Assembly (NCBI RefSeq): GCF_030643825.1
Contig: NZ_CP101717.1
Location: 992,001 to 1,056,000 of the forward strand
Source of the DNA: Salinispirillum sp. LH 10-3-1
GTDB lineage: Bacteria; Pseudomonadota; Gammaproteobacteria; Pseudomonadales; Natronospirillaceae
Direction: 5' to 3'
Length of the DNA: 64,000 nt
Within the stretch, counting starts at the first letter, position 1, and each line of letters begins with the position of its first letter. The notes beneath the pieces are model-generated. The model made no database searches, was not told the DNA's origin, and saw only the letters and a list, made by a program, of their open reading frames with translations. The translations under genes and the position numbers were made by a program. Below are positions 17,874 to 26,717 of the stretch, in pieces.

Positions 17874-19094
17874 ATGAAAACTGTTACCTTTTTGATGATA
17901 TTAATGTTGAGTCCCTTGCTGTTCGCGCAGGACATGGCTCACGTGACCGCCGGGCGATTCGTCCAAGCCGAAGGGCAGGCGGATATTATCTATGGTGATA
18001 CTCACAGCGCTCGGGTTCGGGCTCTGCGGGCGGCCATTCAAAACGCGTCGATGCAGGCCAGTTCACAAGTGCGCTCTTCACAGGTGGTTGAAAATGGTCG
18101 ACTGAGCATGGACTACTTGCGCATTAATTCAGCGGCACAGGTCACAGCGGTAGAAGTGGTCAGTGAAGGTGCGGTCGGAAGCATGTACCGCGTCGCCATT
18201 GAGGCGCGAGTGTCTGAGAGCCAGATGTGCGCTAATCATGTGGTTAACGATTACTCGAAGAGCTTAGCCGTTACCGGGTTCGCGCTGGAAGATCCGACGC
18301 AAACTACCTTGGGGCACTTGGGCGCCGTTGACCGCTCCTTGCCGTCACACTTGGTGAATGAGCTGAATGGCTTGGGTGGAGTGCGTGCACTCAACGCCAG
18401 TTACCTAATGATGTACCCCTCCATTCCCACGGCGCCGACACGCGTGTCGGCGCGCAATACGCTGACACGGGCCGTGGATACGGCGCGGGATTTGGGTGTT
18501 CAGTTCGTGGTGTCTGGCGTGGTACGCGACCTCGGCATGCAAGAGGTAGAGCGTAACCGTGATGAGTCCGATGGCCTATTGGCGGCGTTGACTCAGCGTG
18601 GTCGTATGATGCAGCGCCACTTGGTTGTTGATGTCTACATTCACGACGGTTACAGCGGTGCCTTGGTGTTCCAGAGTCGTTACAGTGCAGCAGGTGCTTG
18701 GGACTTCCGTTCGAACGAAAAAGTCGGGTTTGCCACGCCCAAGTTCTTCGGCTCTGATTTTGGTCGAGAGGTACAGCGCCTGTTTGATCAGGTGGTTGAA
18801 GACGTTTACGCCACGGTGGAGTGCCAGCCCTTCATGGCCAACATCGCGCAGGTAGATGGTCAGACGATCTTTATCAAGATGGGTGCGGAATCAGGCTTGC
18901 GGCCTGGCGACAACTTAGGTGTCTATCGCACCAGTACCTTTTTTGACCGTGATCAGCAAGACTATACGCAGTTGACCGACACCAAGTTGGTGGCGCGTGT
19001 GACGCAAGTACAGCCCCACTTCGCGATTGCGGAATTGCCGGTACGCGTTGAACGTTTGAATTTACAGCCAGACGACTTGGTGATTGCTTGGTAG
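17874..19094 (+). CDS. flgT: Flagellar assembly protein FlgT-like (H-ring)
   Basis: A 406-residue exported protein: signal peptide at residues 1-19 (TFLMILMLSPLLFA), then an N-terminal region with a QADIIYGDTHSARVRALRAAIQNA pattern typical of FlgT, a middle domain (VSGVVRDLGM, VVDVYIHDGYSGALVFQSRY) and a C-terminal domain (FIKMGAESGLRPGDNLGVYR). FlgT helps form the flagellar H-ring in the periplasm. ATG 17874 gives the signal peptide; upstream codons from 17832 do not. It follows flgP by 41 bp in an operon. Confidence 0.83.
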   Translation: MKTVTFLMILMLSPLLFAQDMAHVTAGRFVQAEGQADIIYGDTHSARVRALRAAIQNASMQASSQVRSSQVVENGRLSMDYLRINSAAQVTAVEVVSEGAVGSMYRVAIEARVSESQMCANHVVNDYSKSLAVTGFALEDPTQTTLGHLGAVDRSLPSHLVNELNGLGGVRALNASYLMMYPSIPTAPTRVSARNTLTRAVDTARDLGVQFVVSGVVRDLGMQEVERNRDESDGLLAALTQRGRMMQRHLVVDVYIHDGYSGALVFQSRYSAAGAWDFRSNEKVGFATPKFFGSDFGREVQRLFDQVVEDVYATVECQPFMANIAQVDGQTIFIKMGAESGLRPGDNLGVYRTSTFFDRDQQDYTQLTDTKLVARVTQVQPHFAIAELPVRVERLNLQPDDLVIAW

Positions 19095-19097
19095 GTT

Positions 19098-19146
19098 GGG
19101 CTTCGCCCGATCTACTGGCCCCGAGCCTGACTATTTCGGCGCGGGG
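19098..19146. terminator. Two hairpins in the convergent flgT/apaH gap
   Basis: GGGC-TTC-GCCC at 19098-19108 and CCCCGaGCC (19119-19127) pairing with GGCgCGGGG (19138-19146). Both lie in the short gap between the flgT and apaH stops. There is no clear T-run, so these are likely transcript ends or 3' stabilisers rather than classical terminators. Confidence 0.45.
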
Positions 19147-19956
19147 TTAGCTGGCAGGGGCGTCACAACGCCATTGTTCGCCAGTGTCTATATCCCGCAA
19201 GGTCAGCCAATTTCCCCAGCCATAACCGGTATCCAGTGCGACCATGTCGTCACGCTGGGTATTCCCCATCAGCGCCGCCCAGTGCCCAAAGATGATTTGC
19301 CAGCCGTCCGGTTGACGGGCGCTATACCACGGCGTCCAGCCTGCTGGCGGGTGATCGGACGTTTCCTTATGATCAAAATCAAGACGGCTGTCGGCGGTGA
19401 TAAAGCGCATCCGGGTAAAGTAGTTGGTGATGGTGCGCCAACGGTCTTCCTCGGTGAGGTCTTGGTGCCATTGATCCGGTTGATTGCCGTACATGGTGGC
19501 AAAGAAACGGGCAGCCAGAGTCGGATCGGCCAATACGGCTTCCATCTCATGCGCCAGAGCGGCTGCTTGGTCAACGCTCCAGCAGGGCGGAATACCAGCG
19601 TGCGTCATCACCTTCTGGGTGCGTTCACAGCGGTGCAGCAAGGGGCGTGTTTGCAGCCAGTGCAGTAGCTCGACCCGATCAGGGGCGTCCAGTATGTCAG
19701 TGAAGGTGTCCTTGCTGCGCGGCGGCCGAACGCCATGGGCAACGGCCAACAGATGTAAGTCATGATTGCCGAGTGTCACATGGCACTGCGAGAGTTGGCG
19801 TAAGAAGCGCAGTATGTCGGCATTTTGTTGACCGCGATTGACGAGGTCGCCAACCAACCACAGTTCGTCCTGCGCCGGGTCAAACTTCACCTGCGCCAGA
19901 AGTTGTAGTAGTGGATCAAGGTGACCCTGCAGATCGCCTACGGCGTAGCGTGCCAT
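19147..19956 (-). CDS. apaH: Symmetrical bis(5'-nucleosyl)-tetraphosphatase
   Basis: Hydrolyses Ap4A to two ADP; also removes Np4 caps from RNA. 269 residues, calcineurin-like phosphoesterase with GDLQGHLDPL, WLVGDLVNRGQ and LGNHDLHLL metal-binding motifs at about residues 7, 34 and 60, and ApaH-specific HAGIPPCW. Last gene of the lptD-surA-pdxA-rsmA-apaG-apaH cluster, 2 bp after apaG. Confident. Confidence 0.97.
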   Translation of the reverse strand: MARYAVGDLQGHLDPLLQLLAQVKFDPAQDELWLVGDLVNRGQQNADILRFLRQLSQCHVTLGNHDLHLLAVAHGVRPPRSKDTFTDILDAPDRVELLHWLQTRPLLHRCERTQKVMTHAGIPPCWSVDQAAALAHEMEAVLADPTLAARFFATMYGNQPDQWHQDLTEEDRWRTITNYFTRMRFITADSRLDFDHKETSDHPPAGWTPWYSARQPDGWQIIFGHWAALMGNTQRDDMVALDTGYGWGNWLTLRDIDTGEQWRCDAPAS

Positions 19957-19958
19957 GG

Positions 19959-20327
19959 TCAGTTAAGCCTATTGGGTACGGCCAATGTGAATACTGGGAT
20001 GTCGGCGCGAAACGGCTCGCCGTCCGCGGTGACCATTTCATAATAGCCTTGCATGGTGGCTACCTCGGTTTGCGAGACGGCTCCACTGGTGTAGACATAG
20101 GTGCCACCGGGCTCAATGACTGGTTGCTCACCTATGACCCCTTCGCCGTAGACTTCCTGTGTTTGGCCATTGCCATCGGTGATCAGCCAAAAGCGGTGCA
20201 ATAGTTGCACTGGCTCTTCACCTTCGTTGCTGATCAGAATGGTATACGCAAAGACATAGCGTTGCTGGTCAGGATTTGATTGCTCGGCCAAGTACTGTGG
20301 CTTGGCTCGGACTGCGACCGCCGTCAT
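19959..20327 (-). CDS. apaG: ApaG domain protein
   Basis: A 122-residue ApaG (DUF525) protein of immunoglobulin-like beta fold; role undefined, linked to Co2+ resistance and Ap4A metabolism. Typical segments: YVFAYTILISNEGEEPVQLL, HRFWLITDGNGQ, EVYGEGVIGEQP, GTYVYTSGA and MQGYYEMV. The start overlaps the rsmA stop by 4 bases, indicating coupled translation. Confident. Confidence 0.96.
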   Translation of the reverse strand: MTAVAVRAKPQYLAEQSNPDQQRYVFAYTILISNEGEEPVQLLHRFWLITDGNGQTQEVYGEGVIGEQPVIEPGGTYVYTSGAVSQTEVATMQGYYEMVTADGEPFRADIPVFTLAVPNRLN

Positions 20328-21109
20328 TGGCTTGCCTCCGCGATCAGGTTGCTCAGGCGCACATAGTCTGTGACTGAGATCACTTCCGGGCGCGCCCCGG
20401 CATCAATACCGGCTTTTTCGAGCAGGTCGATGTCGAAATCATTTTTAAGGTTGTTGCGGATGGTTTTGCGGCGCTGAGAGAAGGCCGTGCGTACCAATCG
20501 CGACAGCAAGCGGGCATCTTTGGCGTTAAGCTCTTCGGCGGGACGTGGCACCAAGCGAATGATGGCCGAGTCGACTTTAGGCTGCGGGGTGAAGGCGCCG
20601 GGCGGGACGTTAAACAGCCACGCCGGACGACAATAATACTGCGCCATTACCGTCAGTTTGCTGTAGGCCCCTGTGCCCGGCTCGGCACAGAGGCGATCAA
20701 CCACTTCTTTTTGCAGCATAAAGTGCATGTCGATGATGTGGTTGCGATGCTCCAGTAGATGGAAGATCAGCGGTGTTGAGATGTTATAGGGCAGGTTGCC
20801 CACCAGTTTAATGGGCTTTTCTGCCGTGGCGAGTGTACTGAAGTCAAAGCGCAAGGCATCGCCTTCGATCACGGTAAAATTGTCTGCGTTGAAGAACTGC
20901 GTCCGTAGAATAGGCAGCAAGTCTCTGTCCAGTTCGATTGCTGTTACCTTGGCGCCGGTCGCCAGCAGGACTTCAGTCAGTGCGCCACGGCCGGGGCCTA
21001 TTTCAACCACGTGATCCGCTGCGGTGACGCCGGTCGAATTGCCGATGCGCTGGATGATGTGTTGATCGTGCAGAAAGTTCTGTCCGAATCGTTTACGCGC
21101 TCTGTGCAC
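20324..21109 (-). CDS. rsmA: 16S rRNA (adenine1518-N6/adenine1519-N6)-dimethyltransferase
   Basis: Dimethylates two adenines in the 3' hairpin of 16S rRNA during small-subunit maturation. 261 residues; SAM-binding EIGPGRGALTE at about 36-46, catalytic NLPYNIST, and an N-terminal RKRFGQNFLHD tag typical of KsgA. Overlaps the end of pdxA by 17 bp. Confident. Confidence 0.97.
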   Translation of the reverse strand: MHRARKRFGQNFLHDQHIIQRIGNSTGVTAADHVVEIGPGRGALTEVLLATGAKVTAIELDRDLLPILRTQFFNADNFTVIEGDALRFDFSTLATAEKPIKLVGNLPYNISTPLIFHLLEHRNHIIDMHFMLQKEVVDRLCAEPGTGAYSKLTVMAQYYCRPAWLFNVPPGAFTPQPKVDSAIIRLVPRPAEELNAKDARLLSRLVRTAFSQRRKTIRNNLKNDFDIDLLEKAGIDAGARPEVISVTDYVRLSNLIAEASQ

Positions 21110-22082
21110 TGCGTGCCTCCACCATTTTTTGAGCGTAGTCGAGCGCGGTGCGCAGACTGCCAGTATCGGCTTGGCCAGTGCCGGATAAGTCTAATGCGGT
21201 GCCATGATCCACCGAGGTGCGCACGAATGGCAAGCCTAGGGTGATATTGACAGCGTTGCCAAAACCTTGGTGTTTCAACACCGGCAGGCCTTGGTCATGG
21301 TACATAGCCAGTACCGCATCGCCTTGGGTCAAAACACGGGTTGTGAACAGCGTGTCGGCAGGGAGCGGGCCAATGAGGTTAAGACCCTCCGCGCGCAGCG
21401 CGTCTAGGGTTGGGGTAATCACTTCGATCTCTTCGCGGCCAAGGTGGCCATTTTCACCCGCGTGTGGGTTTAAACCGCACACCAGAATGCGTGGCTGACC
21501 GATGCCAAAGCTGTATTGCAGGTCATGGTGCATGATGCGACAAATGCGCTGCAGCTTCTCGGGTGTAATGGCAGCAGAGACGGCACTGAGCGGCAAGTGC
21601 GTAGTCACCAAGGCAACCATCAGTTTGTCGCTGGCGAGCAGCATGACGACGTCATCCACGCCGGCGTGCGCCTGCAGATATTCGGTATGACCACTGAAGG
21701 CAATACCCGCATCGTTGATCACGCTCTTTTGTACGGGCGCGGTCACCATACCACTGAACTCACCGCGCTGGATGCCATTCAGGGCGCTATCCAGTAGCGC
21801 GAGTACATAGCGTGCATTGCCGGGCTCTAAAACGCCAGGCACAACGACTTCAGGCGCTGTTATTGGCAGCAGGGTCAATTCATGCCCACCGAGCGCGGCG
21901 GGCTCGCCGGGCACCCAGGTTCGTATCTTGATGGACAAATTCAGGGTGTCCGCTCGCTCAGCAAACAATGTCGGGTCGCCGAGCACCACAGTTGGAAATT
22001 GTTGTGCGTCAGCGGCCAGCTGCAAACAGATATCAGGCCCTATTCCCGCTGGCTCTCCCGACGTTAACGCCAGTGGTTTCAT
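21093..22082 (-). CDS. pdxA: 4-hydroxythreonine-4-phosphate dehydrogenase
   Basis: NAD-dependent oxidation of 4-phosphohydroxy-threonine in pyridoxal phosphate synthesis. 329 residues; GEPAGIGPDI near residue 8, FSGHTEYLQ with a metal-binding His, GLNPHAGENGH and AMYHDQGLPVLKHQGFG. The start overlaps the surA stop (ATGA). It supplies the same pathway as pdxH at 4753. Confident. Confidence 0.97.
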   Translation of the reverse strand: MKPLALTSGEPAGIGPDICLQLAADAQQFPTVVLGDPTLFAERADTLNLSIKIRTWVPGEPAALGGHELTLLPITAPEVVVPGVLEPGNARYVLALLDSALNGIQRGEFSGMVTAPVQKSVINDAGIAFSGHTEYLQAHAGVDDVVMLLASDKLMVALVTTHLPLSAVSAAITPEKLQRICRIMHHDLQYSFGIGQPRILVCGLNPHAGENGHLGREEIEVITPTLDALRAEGLNLIGPLPADTLFTTRVLTQGDAVLAMYHDQGLPVLKHQGFGNAVNITLGLPFVRTSVDHGTALDLSGTGQADTGSLRTALDYAQKMVEARSAQSA

Positions 22083-23317
22083 GGCTCATTCCGGAGCGAG
22101 ATGTAGGCGCTGTTTTTAATTTCTTGCTGCCAGCGCGGCAAAGCTTCGGAATACTTCTGATCAAACAGCAGCTCACGGGCTTTTTCGCGCAGAGCGGTCA
22201 GGGTTTGGTCAGTTTCGCGTCGATCCTGTACTTGCAGAATGTGCCAACCAAAGGTTGTACGAAACGGTGCGCTGTATTGGTTGAGTGGCGTACTCCGTAC
22301 GGCGTCAGCAAATTCTGGTACGAAGACTTCCGCTGGGTTCCAGCCGAGGTTGCCGCCGTCTTGTGCACTGTTATCGACCGAATAGCGTTGGGCTAAATCC
22401 GCGAAATCGGCACCTTCCTCGGTCAGTTGAAGGTAGAGGTCTTGGGCGAATTCTGCTGCAGCGGCGGCAGATAGGCCACGTGTTTCATTGACCAGAATAT
22501 GCCGCGTACGATATTCGGTGACGGCTTGAGTGGCGCTACCGCGCTGATCGGCCATAAATACAACATGCCAACCGTTAGGGCTTTCAAAGACCCGTGCTGA
22601 GCCGGTAGATAGGCCACGCACAGGCTCACGCAATAAGCTGGGTAATGATTCTGCGCGGCGCCAGCCGAGGTCTTGCACCGTGCGACCGGTGGCCGCCGCT
22701 TGTAACGTTTGTGCGCTGGAATTGATGGTGTCTGCAATGCTGCGCGCTGTGGCTTCTGCGGTTGAATCGGAGTGTGCAATCAACAAGTGCTGCAGGCGAT
22801 ATTCTACATCTTGCAGTGCTGCACTGACTTGCGTTTGTAAGTACTGATTCACTTCCGCATCGGAGACTTGAATCTGCCGCGCCACAAAACGCTGTTGAGC
22901 TTGGCGAATCAGCATGTCACGGCGTACTTGTCGACGCACGTTGTCATAACTAATGCCTTCGCGGGCTAAGGCATTGCGGAAGGCCAGTAGGTCCATACCT
23001 TGGCGCGCCGCGATGTCCGTTAACGCGTTATTCAATGCGGCGTCGGTGATGGTAATGCCGGCTTCGGCGGCTTTTTGCACCTGCACCTGTTCCAGAATCA
23101 AGGCATCCAGTATCTGGTTGGCAAGCTCGCTACGTGGCGGCAATACCGCTGGGTTGTCGCGGTAACGCTGCTGTATGTCCAGAACACGGGCATCGAGCTC
23201 GCTCTGCAAGACGACATCGTTGTTTACAACAGCCACGATCCGGTCGAGCAAGACTTTTTCAGCCTGTACGGCCACGGGCAAGAGTACAAGGCACAGCGCG
23301 GTGAGAATTCGTTTCAT
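22079..23317 (-). CDS. surA: Periplasmic chaperone and peptidyl-prolyl isomerase SurA
   Basis: Escorts unfolded outer-membrane proteins, including LptD, to the BAM complex. 412 residues: signal peptide 1-19 (LCLVLLPVAVQA), N-terminal chaperone domain (LDRIVAVVNNDVVLQSELDAR to ILDALILEQVQVQKA), two parvulin domains (about 170-270 and 280-380), and a C-terminal helix. Directly downstream of lptD. Confident. Confidence 0.97.
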   Translation of the reverse strand: MKRILTALCLVLLPVAVQAEKVLLDRIVAVVNNDVVLQSELDARVLDIQQRYRDNPAVLPPRSELANQILDALILEQVQVQKAAEAGITITDAALNNALTDIAARQGMDLLAFRNALAREGISYDNVRRQVRRDMLIRQAQQRFVARQIQVSDAEVNQYLQTQVSAALQDVEYRLQHLLIAHSDSTAEATARSIADTINSSAQTLQAAATGRTVQDLGWRRAESLPSLLREPVRGLSTGSARVFESPNGWHVVFMADQRGSATQAVTEYRTRHILVNETRGLSAAAAAEFAQDLYLQLTEEGADFADLAQRYSVDNSAQDGGNLGWNPAEVFVPEFADAVRSTPLNQYSAPFRTTFGWHILQVQDRRETDQTLTALREKARELLFDQKYSEALPRWQQEIKNSAYISLRNEP

Positions 23318-23322
23318 AAGCC

Positions 23323-25683
23323 TTACTTAGTATTAAACAACTGATTCTGGTAACTGGGGATGTTGTCGCGAATACGATCCTGTAATGCACCAGAATCGAC
23401 ACTGCCCAGACCTTTTAGGGTTAGGTTAAGTTGTATGGTATCGAACAACGCCAAGCGTTGCGACTGCTCAGCCTCATCTTTGACGGTTCGTTGACCTGCT
23501 AACTGGATATGCCAACAACAACCGTCGTATTCGAGGCCTAATATCGTATCAGTCAAAAGGAGTTCATCTTCTTCCGAATCTTGCGCCCAGTTAGCGTAGG
23601 CGATCACCCCAAAATAGGTCGTGATGGGCAGTGTGGCGGAAGCGTTCACTGTGAAGTACTTTTGTTCGTCGGTTAGCTCGCCAAGCCGCCATGTGGTCGC
23701 TAGGTCAGCTCCACGTCTACCTTCACGATAGCGGTAGGCGGTAGTGACGGACGATAGCGGGTACTCACGATCAAAGAAGCCCAAGCTGACATCTTTCTCC
23801 GGCTCCCAGACCGCGTTGGCGGAAAGGTCGTGTACGTCAGCGAAGTTAATGCCACCGCGCAAGGTGACTGGACCTGGTTGGAACTGGTCACCCTCTTCTC
23901 GGTCTTCAATGATGACGGAGTTGCTGAGCTTTCTTAGACGAGTAGGTGTCACATCAACACGCTGCTGCAGTCCGCTTGTGAGCGTCCAGGGACCACTGCG
24001 GTAGCGGTAGTCCGTACCTGCCGTTAAGCGGTTTTGGTCGGGTAGAAGGTCTGCGCTGGTCATCTGTGGCAACTGCGTCTGGTCAACCAGCGGACGGTAC
24101 TGGTGCAGCACGAAGGGTGTCACGCGTTGGCGCGCACCAATATCCCATTGGTACGACAGGCGTGCTCGGGTGTCGTACAGCCAGCGGTTATCGTTCTGCG
24201 CCGGGTGATCGGATATTGTTGGAAGGTAGTAAAGCGTGTGATCACCGGTATAGGTTTGCTGCAACGTCCACTGGCTCCAGCGGTCGGTGCGGTTCAGTTC
24301 CAAACGGTTGCGCAGGCGCACGCCTTCATACGGGTCAAAATTACTGGGGGTAATGGTCAAGTAGTCGGGTTGAATCTTGAAGCGGCGCTCCCAGTCATAC
24401 AGTCCGCGCAGACGCCAAGCGCCAAAGCTGGGGAGGGGCTGCACAATATGAATGCCGGGTTGCTCGACGTAGGTTAGGTCGCTTCTTTTGGCCGCTTCAC
24501 TCAATACGGTTTGCTGTTCGACATTGACGCGATAACGTGTCCCGCCGTCGCTCTCATAACCGAGGGTCAACCGATTGGTAAACGTTGGTGTGTAGTCGGC
24601 GTAATGAAACTCCGGGTAGTACTGGTCAGAACTGGCGGCCTGATAGTCCAGAGTCCACTCCAGAGCGCTGTCGTAATTGCTGATGTTGAGCTTATAGCCC
24701 CAGCTTAAGGCGTCGTCGTTCGGGTCCTGAAAGCCGGGGTAGATACCGCCTTCAATTTCGGCGTACAGATAGCGATTCAGGTAGCGCCATTGTTGGTTGA
24801 TGTGCACCGTCTGTGGCGCTCCGTCTGCAGCGTCACCACCGATCAACCAGTCGGTGGTCGTCGTGTTGTCGATGTTGGGCGCAATGTTCCAATAAAACGG
24901 CGTGCTGACACGATGCTGTTGATACGCTGCTTGATAGCGATAGCCAGGCGTTAACAAGCCTGTGCTGCGCTGTTGATTCAGGTTCAGCCGGAAGTACGGT
25001 GTGTAGGCCACGGGGACGGGGCCGACGCTCAGCCAAGCGTGATAGCCGCTGGCGACGTCGGTGTCCATATTCACGGTCATGGTGCGTGCATGGAGTGACC
25101 AGCCAAAACGGCCGGGAGCGCAGCGCGTCATCCAGGTGCGTTCTAAACGATAAATGTTGGCGTCGCGCTCGACTGATCGCGCCGCTCCGTGCAATTGTGA
25201 GAGGTGCAATACGTACTGCGCATCATAGAGTTGGAACAAAGGATCTACCGTCGATGCCGTGGCTGCACGGGTAGTAATTGCCAAGTCTGGTTGCCGAATT
25301 AGGCCGCCACCGACCAACTGAGCTTCGTTTGCCTGGGTGTCGTAGTCCAATTGTTCGCCGTACAGACGCATGACCGACTGCGTAATGACGACGTCATCAA
25401 GAAACGTCAAGACGCCATTCATGTTGCCTGACTGACGGCCTGACTCAACGGCAAGAGCGCCCGCTTCTAACGTTGGCTCAGTCCAAGGGTCAATAAAGCC
25501 GCCCGGACACTGTGTTGAGATTAGACTGCGTTGCTCGGCGGGGAGGGCATCATAAAAGACCCAATCCAGATAACCGCCAACAGGCTCCTGGGCTTGTGTT
25601 AAGGCACTACAGAGAGGAATGAACAACAAGGTGCATGGGCGCCAGCATCTTTGCGCTGCGCTAACCTTTGCTTTACTCTTCAA
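23323..25683 (-). CDS. lptD: LPS-assembly protein LptD
   Basis: Outer-membrane beta-barrel that with LptE inserts lipopolysaccharide in the outer leaflet. The frame is open from 25845, but the only credible start is TTG 25683. It gives 786 residues (E. coli 784), a basic N-terminus and a signal peptide ending SALTQA; the upstream 54 codons have no such features. Next comes an OstA/LptA-like domain (about 60-190) and the barrel. Few cysteines are seen after the signal: one near CPGGF, one in MTRCAPG, and a CC pair near the end, consistent with the usual disulfide arrangement. First gene of the cluster. Confidence 0.93.
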   Translation of the reverse strand: MKSKAKVSAAQRCWRPCTLLFIPLCSALTQAQEPVGGYLDWVFYDALPAEQRSLISTQCPGGFIDPWTEPTLEAGALAVESGRQSGNMNGVLTFLDDVVITQSVMRLYGEQLDYDTQANEAQLVGGGLIRQPDLAITTRAATASTVDPLFQLYDAQYVLHLSQLHGAARSVERDANIYRLERTWMTRCAPGRFGWSLHARTMTVNMDTDVASGYHAWLSVGPVPVAYTPYFRLNLNQQRSTGLLTPGYRYQAAYQQHRVSTPFYWNIAPNIDNTTTTDWLIGGDAADGAPQTVHINQQWRYLNRYLYAEIEGGIYPGFQDPNDDALSWGYKLNISNYDSALEWTLDYQAASSDQYYPEFHYADYTPTFTNRLTLGYESDGGTRYRVNVEQQTVLSEAAKRSDLTYVEQPGIHIVQPLPSFGAWRLRGLYDWERRFKIQPDYLTITPSNFDPYEGVRLRNRLELNRTDRWSQWTLQQTYTGDHTLYYLPTISDHPAQNDNRWLYDTRARLSYQWDIGARQRVTPFVLHQYRPLVDQTQLPQMTSADLLPDQNRLTAGTDYRYRSGPWTLTSGLQQRVDVTPTRLRKLSNSVIIEDREEGDQFQPGPVTLRGGINFADVHDLSANAVWEPEKDVSLGFFDREYPLSSVTTAYRYREGRRGADLATTWRLGELTDEQKYFTVNASATLPITTYFGVIAYANWAQDSEEDELLLTDTILGLEYDGCCWHIQLAGQRTVKDEAEQSQRLALFDTIQLNLTLKGLGSVDSGALQDRIRDNIPSYQNQLFNTK

Positions 25684-25910
25684 GGTTGATCTCGATGCCG
25701 ACAGGGTTTGCGTGTAGCGGCGCGCCTCATTATAAGATGCGGCCTGTTGGGAACTGTCCTTTCGCTTAAGATAGGTCAATGCTGCCTCTGTGTACGGGTG
25801 GTAACATTGCGCGTCATGATATAGAAAGGCCTGAGCAGGCGCCATGGTTTATTCGCAGGCTTACATGCTCCTCAGTGTAGATGATCGTGGCGGCAAATTA
25901 GGGGGTTTCT

Positions 25911-26717
25911 ATGTGGTGGGGCAAGGCACTGGGTGCAATGATCGGTCTTTATCGAGGCGGCCCATTTGGCATGCTGTTGGGTATGGTGGTGGGGCATGGC
26001 ATTGATCAGTTGCTCGCCCGCATGTTGCGGCGTTCATCCGGGCCTGCAACGCCGCAGGTTCATTCGCAGTTTTTCGAGTCTACCTTTCAGTTCATGGGCC
26101 ATATGGCTAAAGCCAAAGGCCGTGTAGAAGAAGTTGATATCGCCTTCGCACGCAGTGTTATGACGCGCATTGGGTTGACCCCCGCACAGCGTGAACGCGC
26201 CGTGGAGTTGTTTAACCAAGGCAAGTCTCCGGATTTTGACCGTGATGAGCAGCTTCGGCAGTTGACGGCATGGCTAGCCCCGCACCCGTCGTTATTATTG
26301 TTGTTCTTAGAAACTCTGGTTCAAACCGCCTACGCCAATGGCCGTATAGATCCGGCCGAGCGTGTGTTGCTGCAGCGTGTTTGCGATGCGCTGTCGGTCA
26401 ACCGTATTCAATTCGAATACATTCATCGGCGGGTGTTGGCGCAACGCGCTTGGCAGACGCATCAACAAAGCTCAGCCGGCCCACGGCGTACCCAGGATAT
26501 GACGTTGCAGGAGGCATACGATGTCTTGGGGGTAAAAGCGAGTGACGACGACAAAACCATCAAAATCGCTTATCGTCGTTTAATGAGTCAGCATCACCCC
26601 GATAAGCTTATGTCGCAAGGACTGCCCGACAGCATGCAAAAGCTTGCGAAAGAAAAAGTGCAGGGTATTCAGGCGGCTTATAGCGCTATCAAGGTGGCAC
26701 GCAAGAACGCGACTTGA
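25911..26717 (+). CDS. djlA: Co-chaperone DjlA
   Basis: A membrane-anchored DnaJ-domain protein that stimulates DnaK at the inner membrane. 268 residues: N-terminal glycine-rich membrane helix (residues 4-30), TerB-like helical domain (50-165), and a C-terminal J domain (about 200-265) with the HPD motif in QHHPDKL. It is divergent from lptD, as in many gammaproteobacteria, and its stop abuts the stop of the next gene with no gap. Confident. Confidence 0.95.
   Translation: MWWGKALGAMIGLYRGGPFGMLLGMVVGHGIDQLLARMLRRSSGPATPQVHSQFFESTFQFMGHMAKAKGRVEEVDIAFARSVMTRIGLTPAQRERAVELFNQGKSPDFDRDEQLRQLTAWLAPHPSLLLLFLETLVQTAYANGRIDPAERVLLQRVCDALSVNRIQFEYIHRRVLAQRAWQTHQQSSAGPRRTQDMTLQEAYDVLGVKASDDDKTIKIAYRRLMSQHHPDKLMSQGLPDSMQKLAKEKVQGIQAAYSAIKVARKNAT

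Noticed and set aside
25684-25845. N-terminal extension of LptD
   Set aside because: The extra 54 residues precede a normal signal peptide and lack family similarity.
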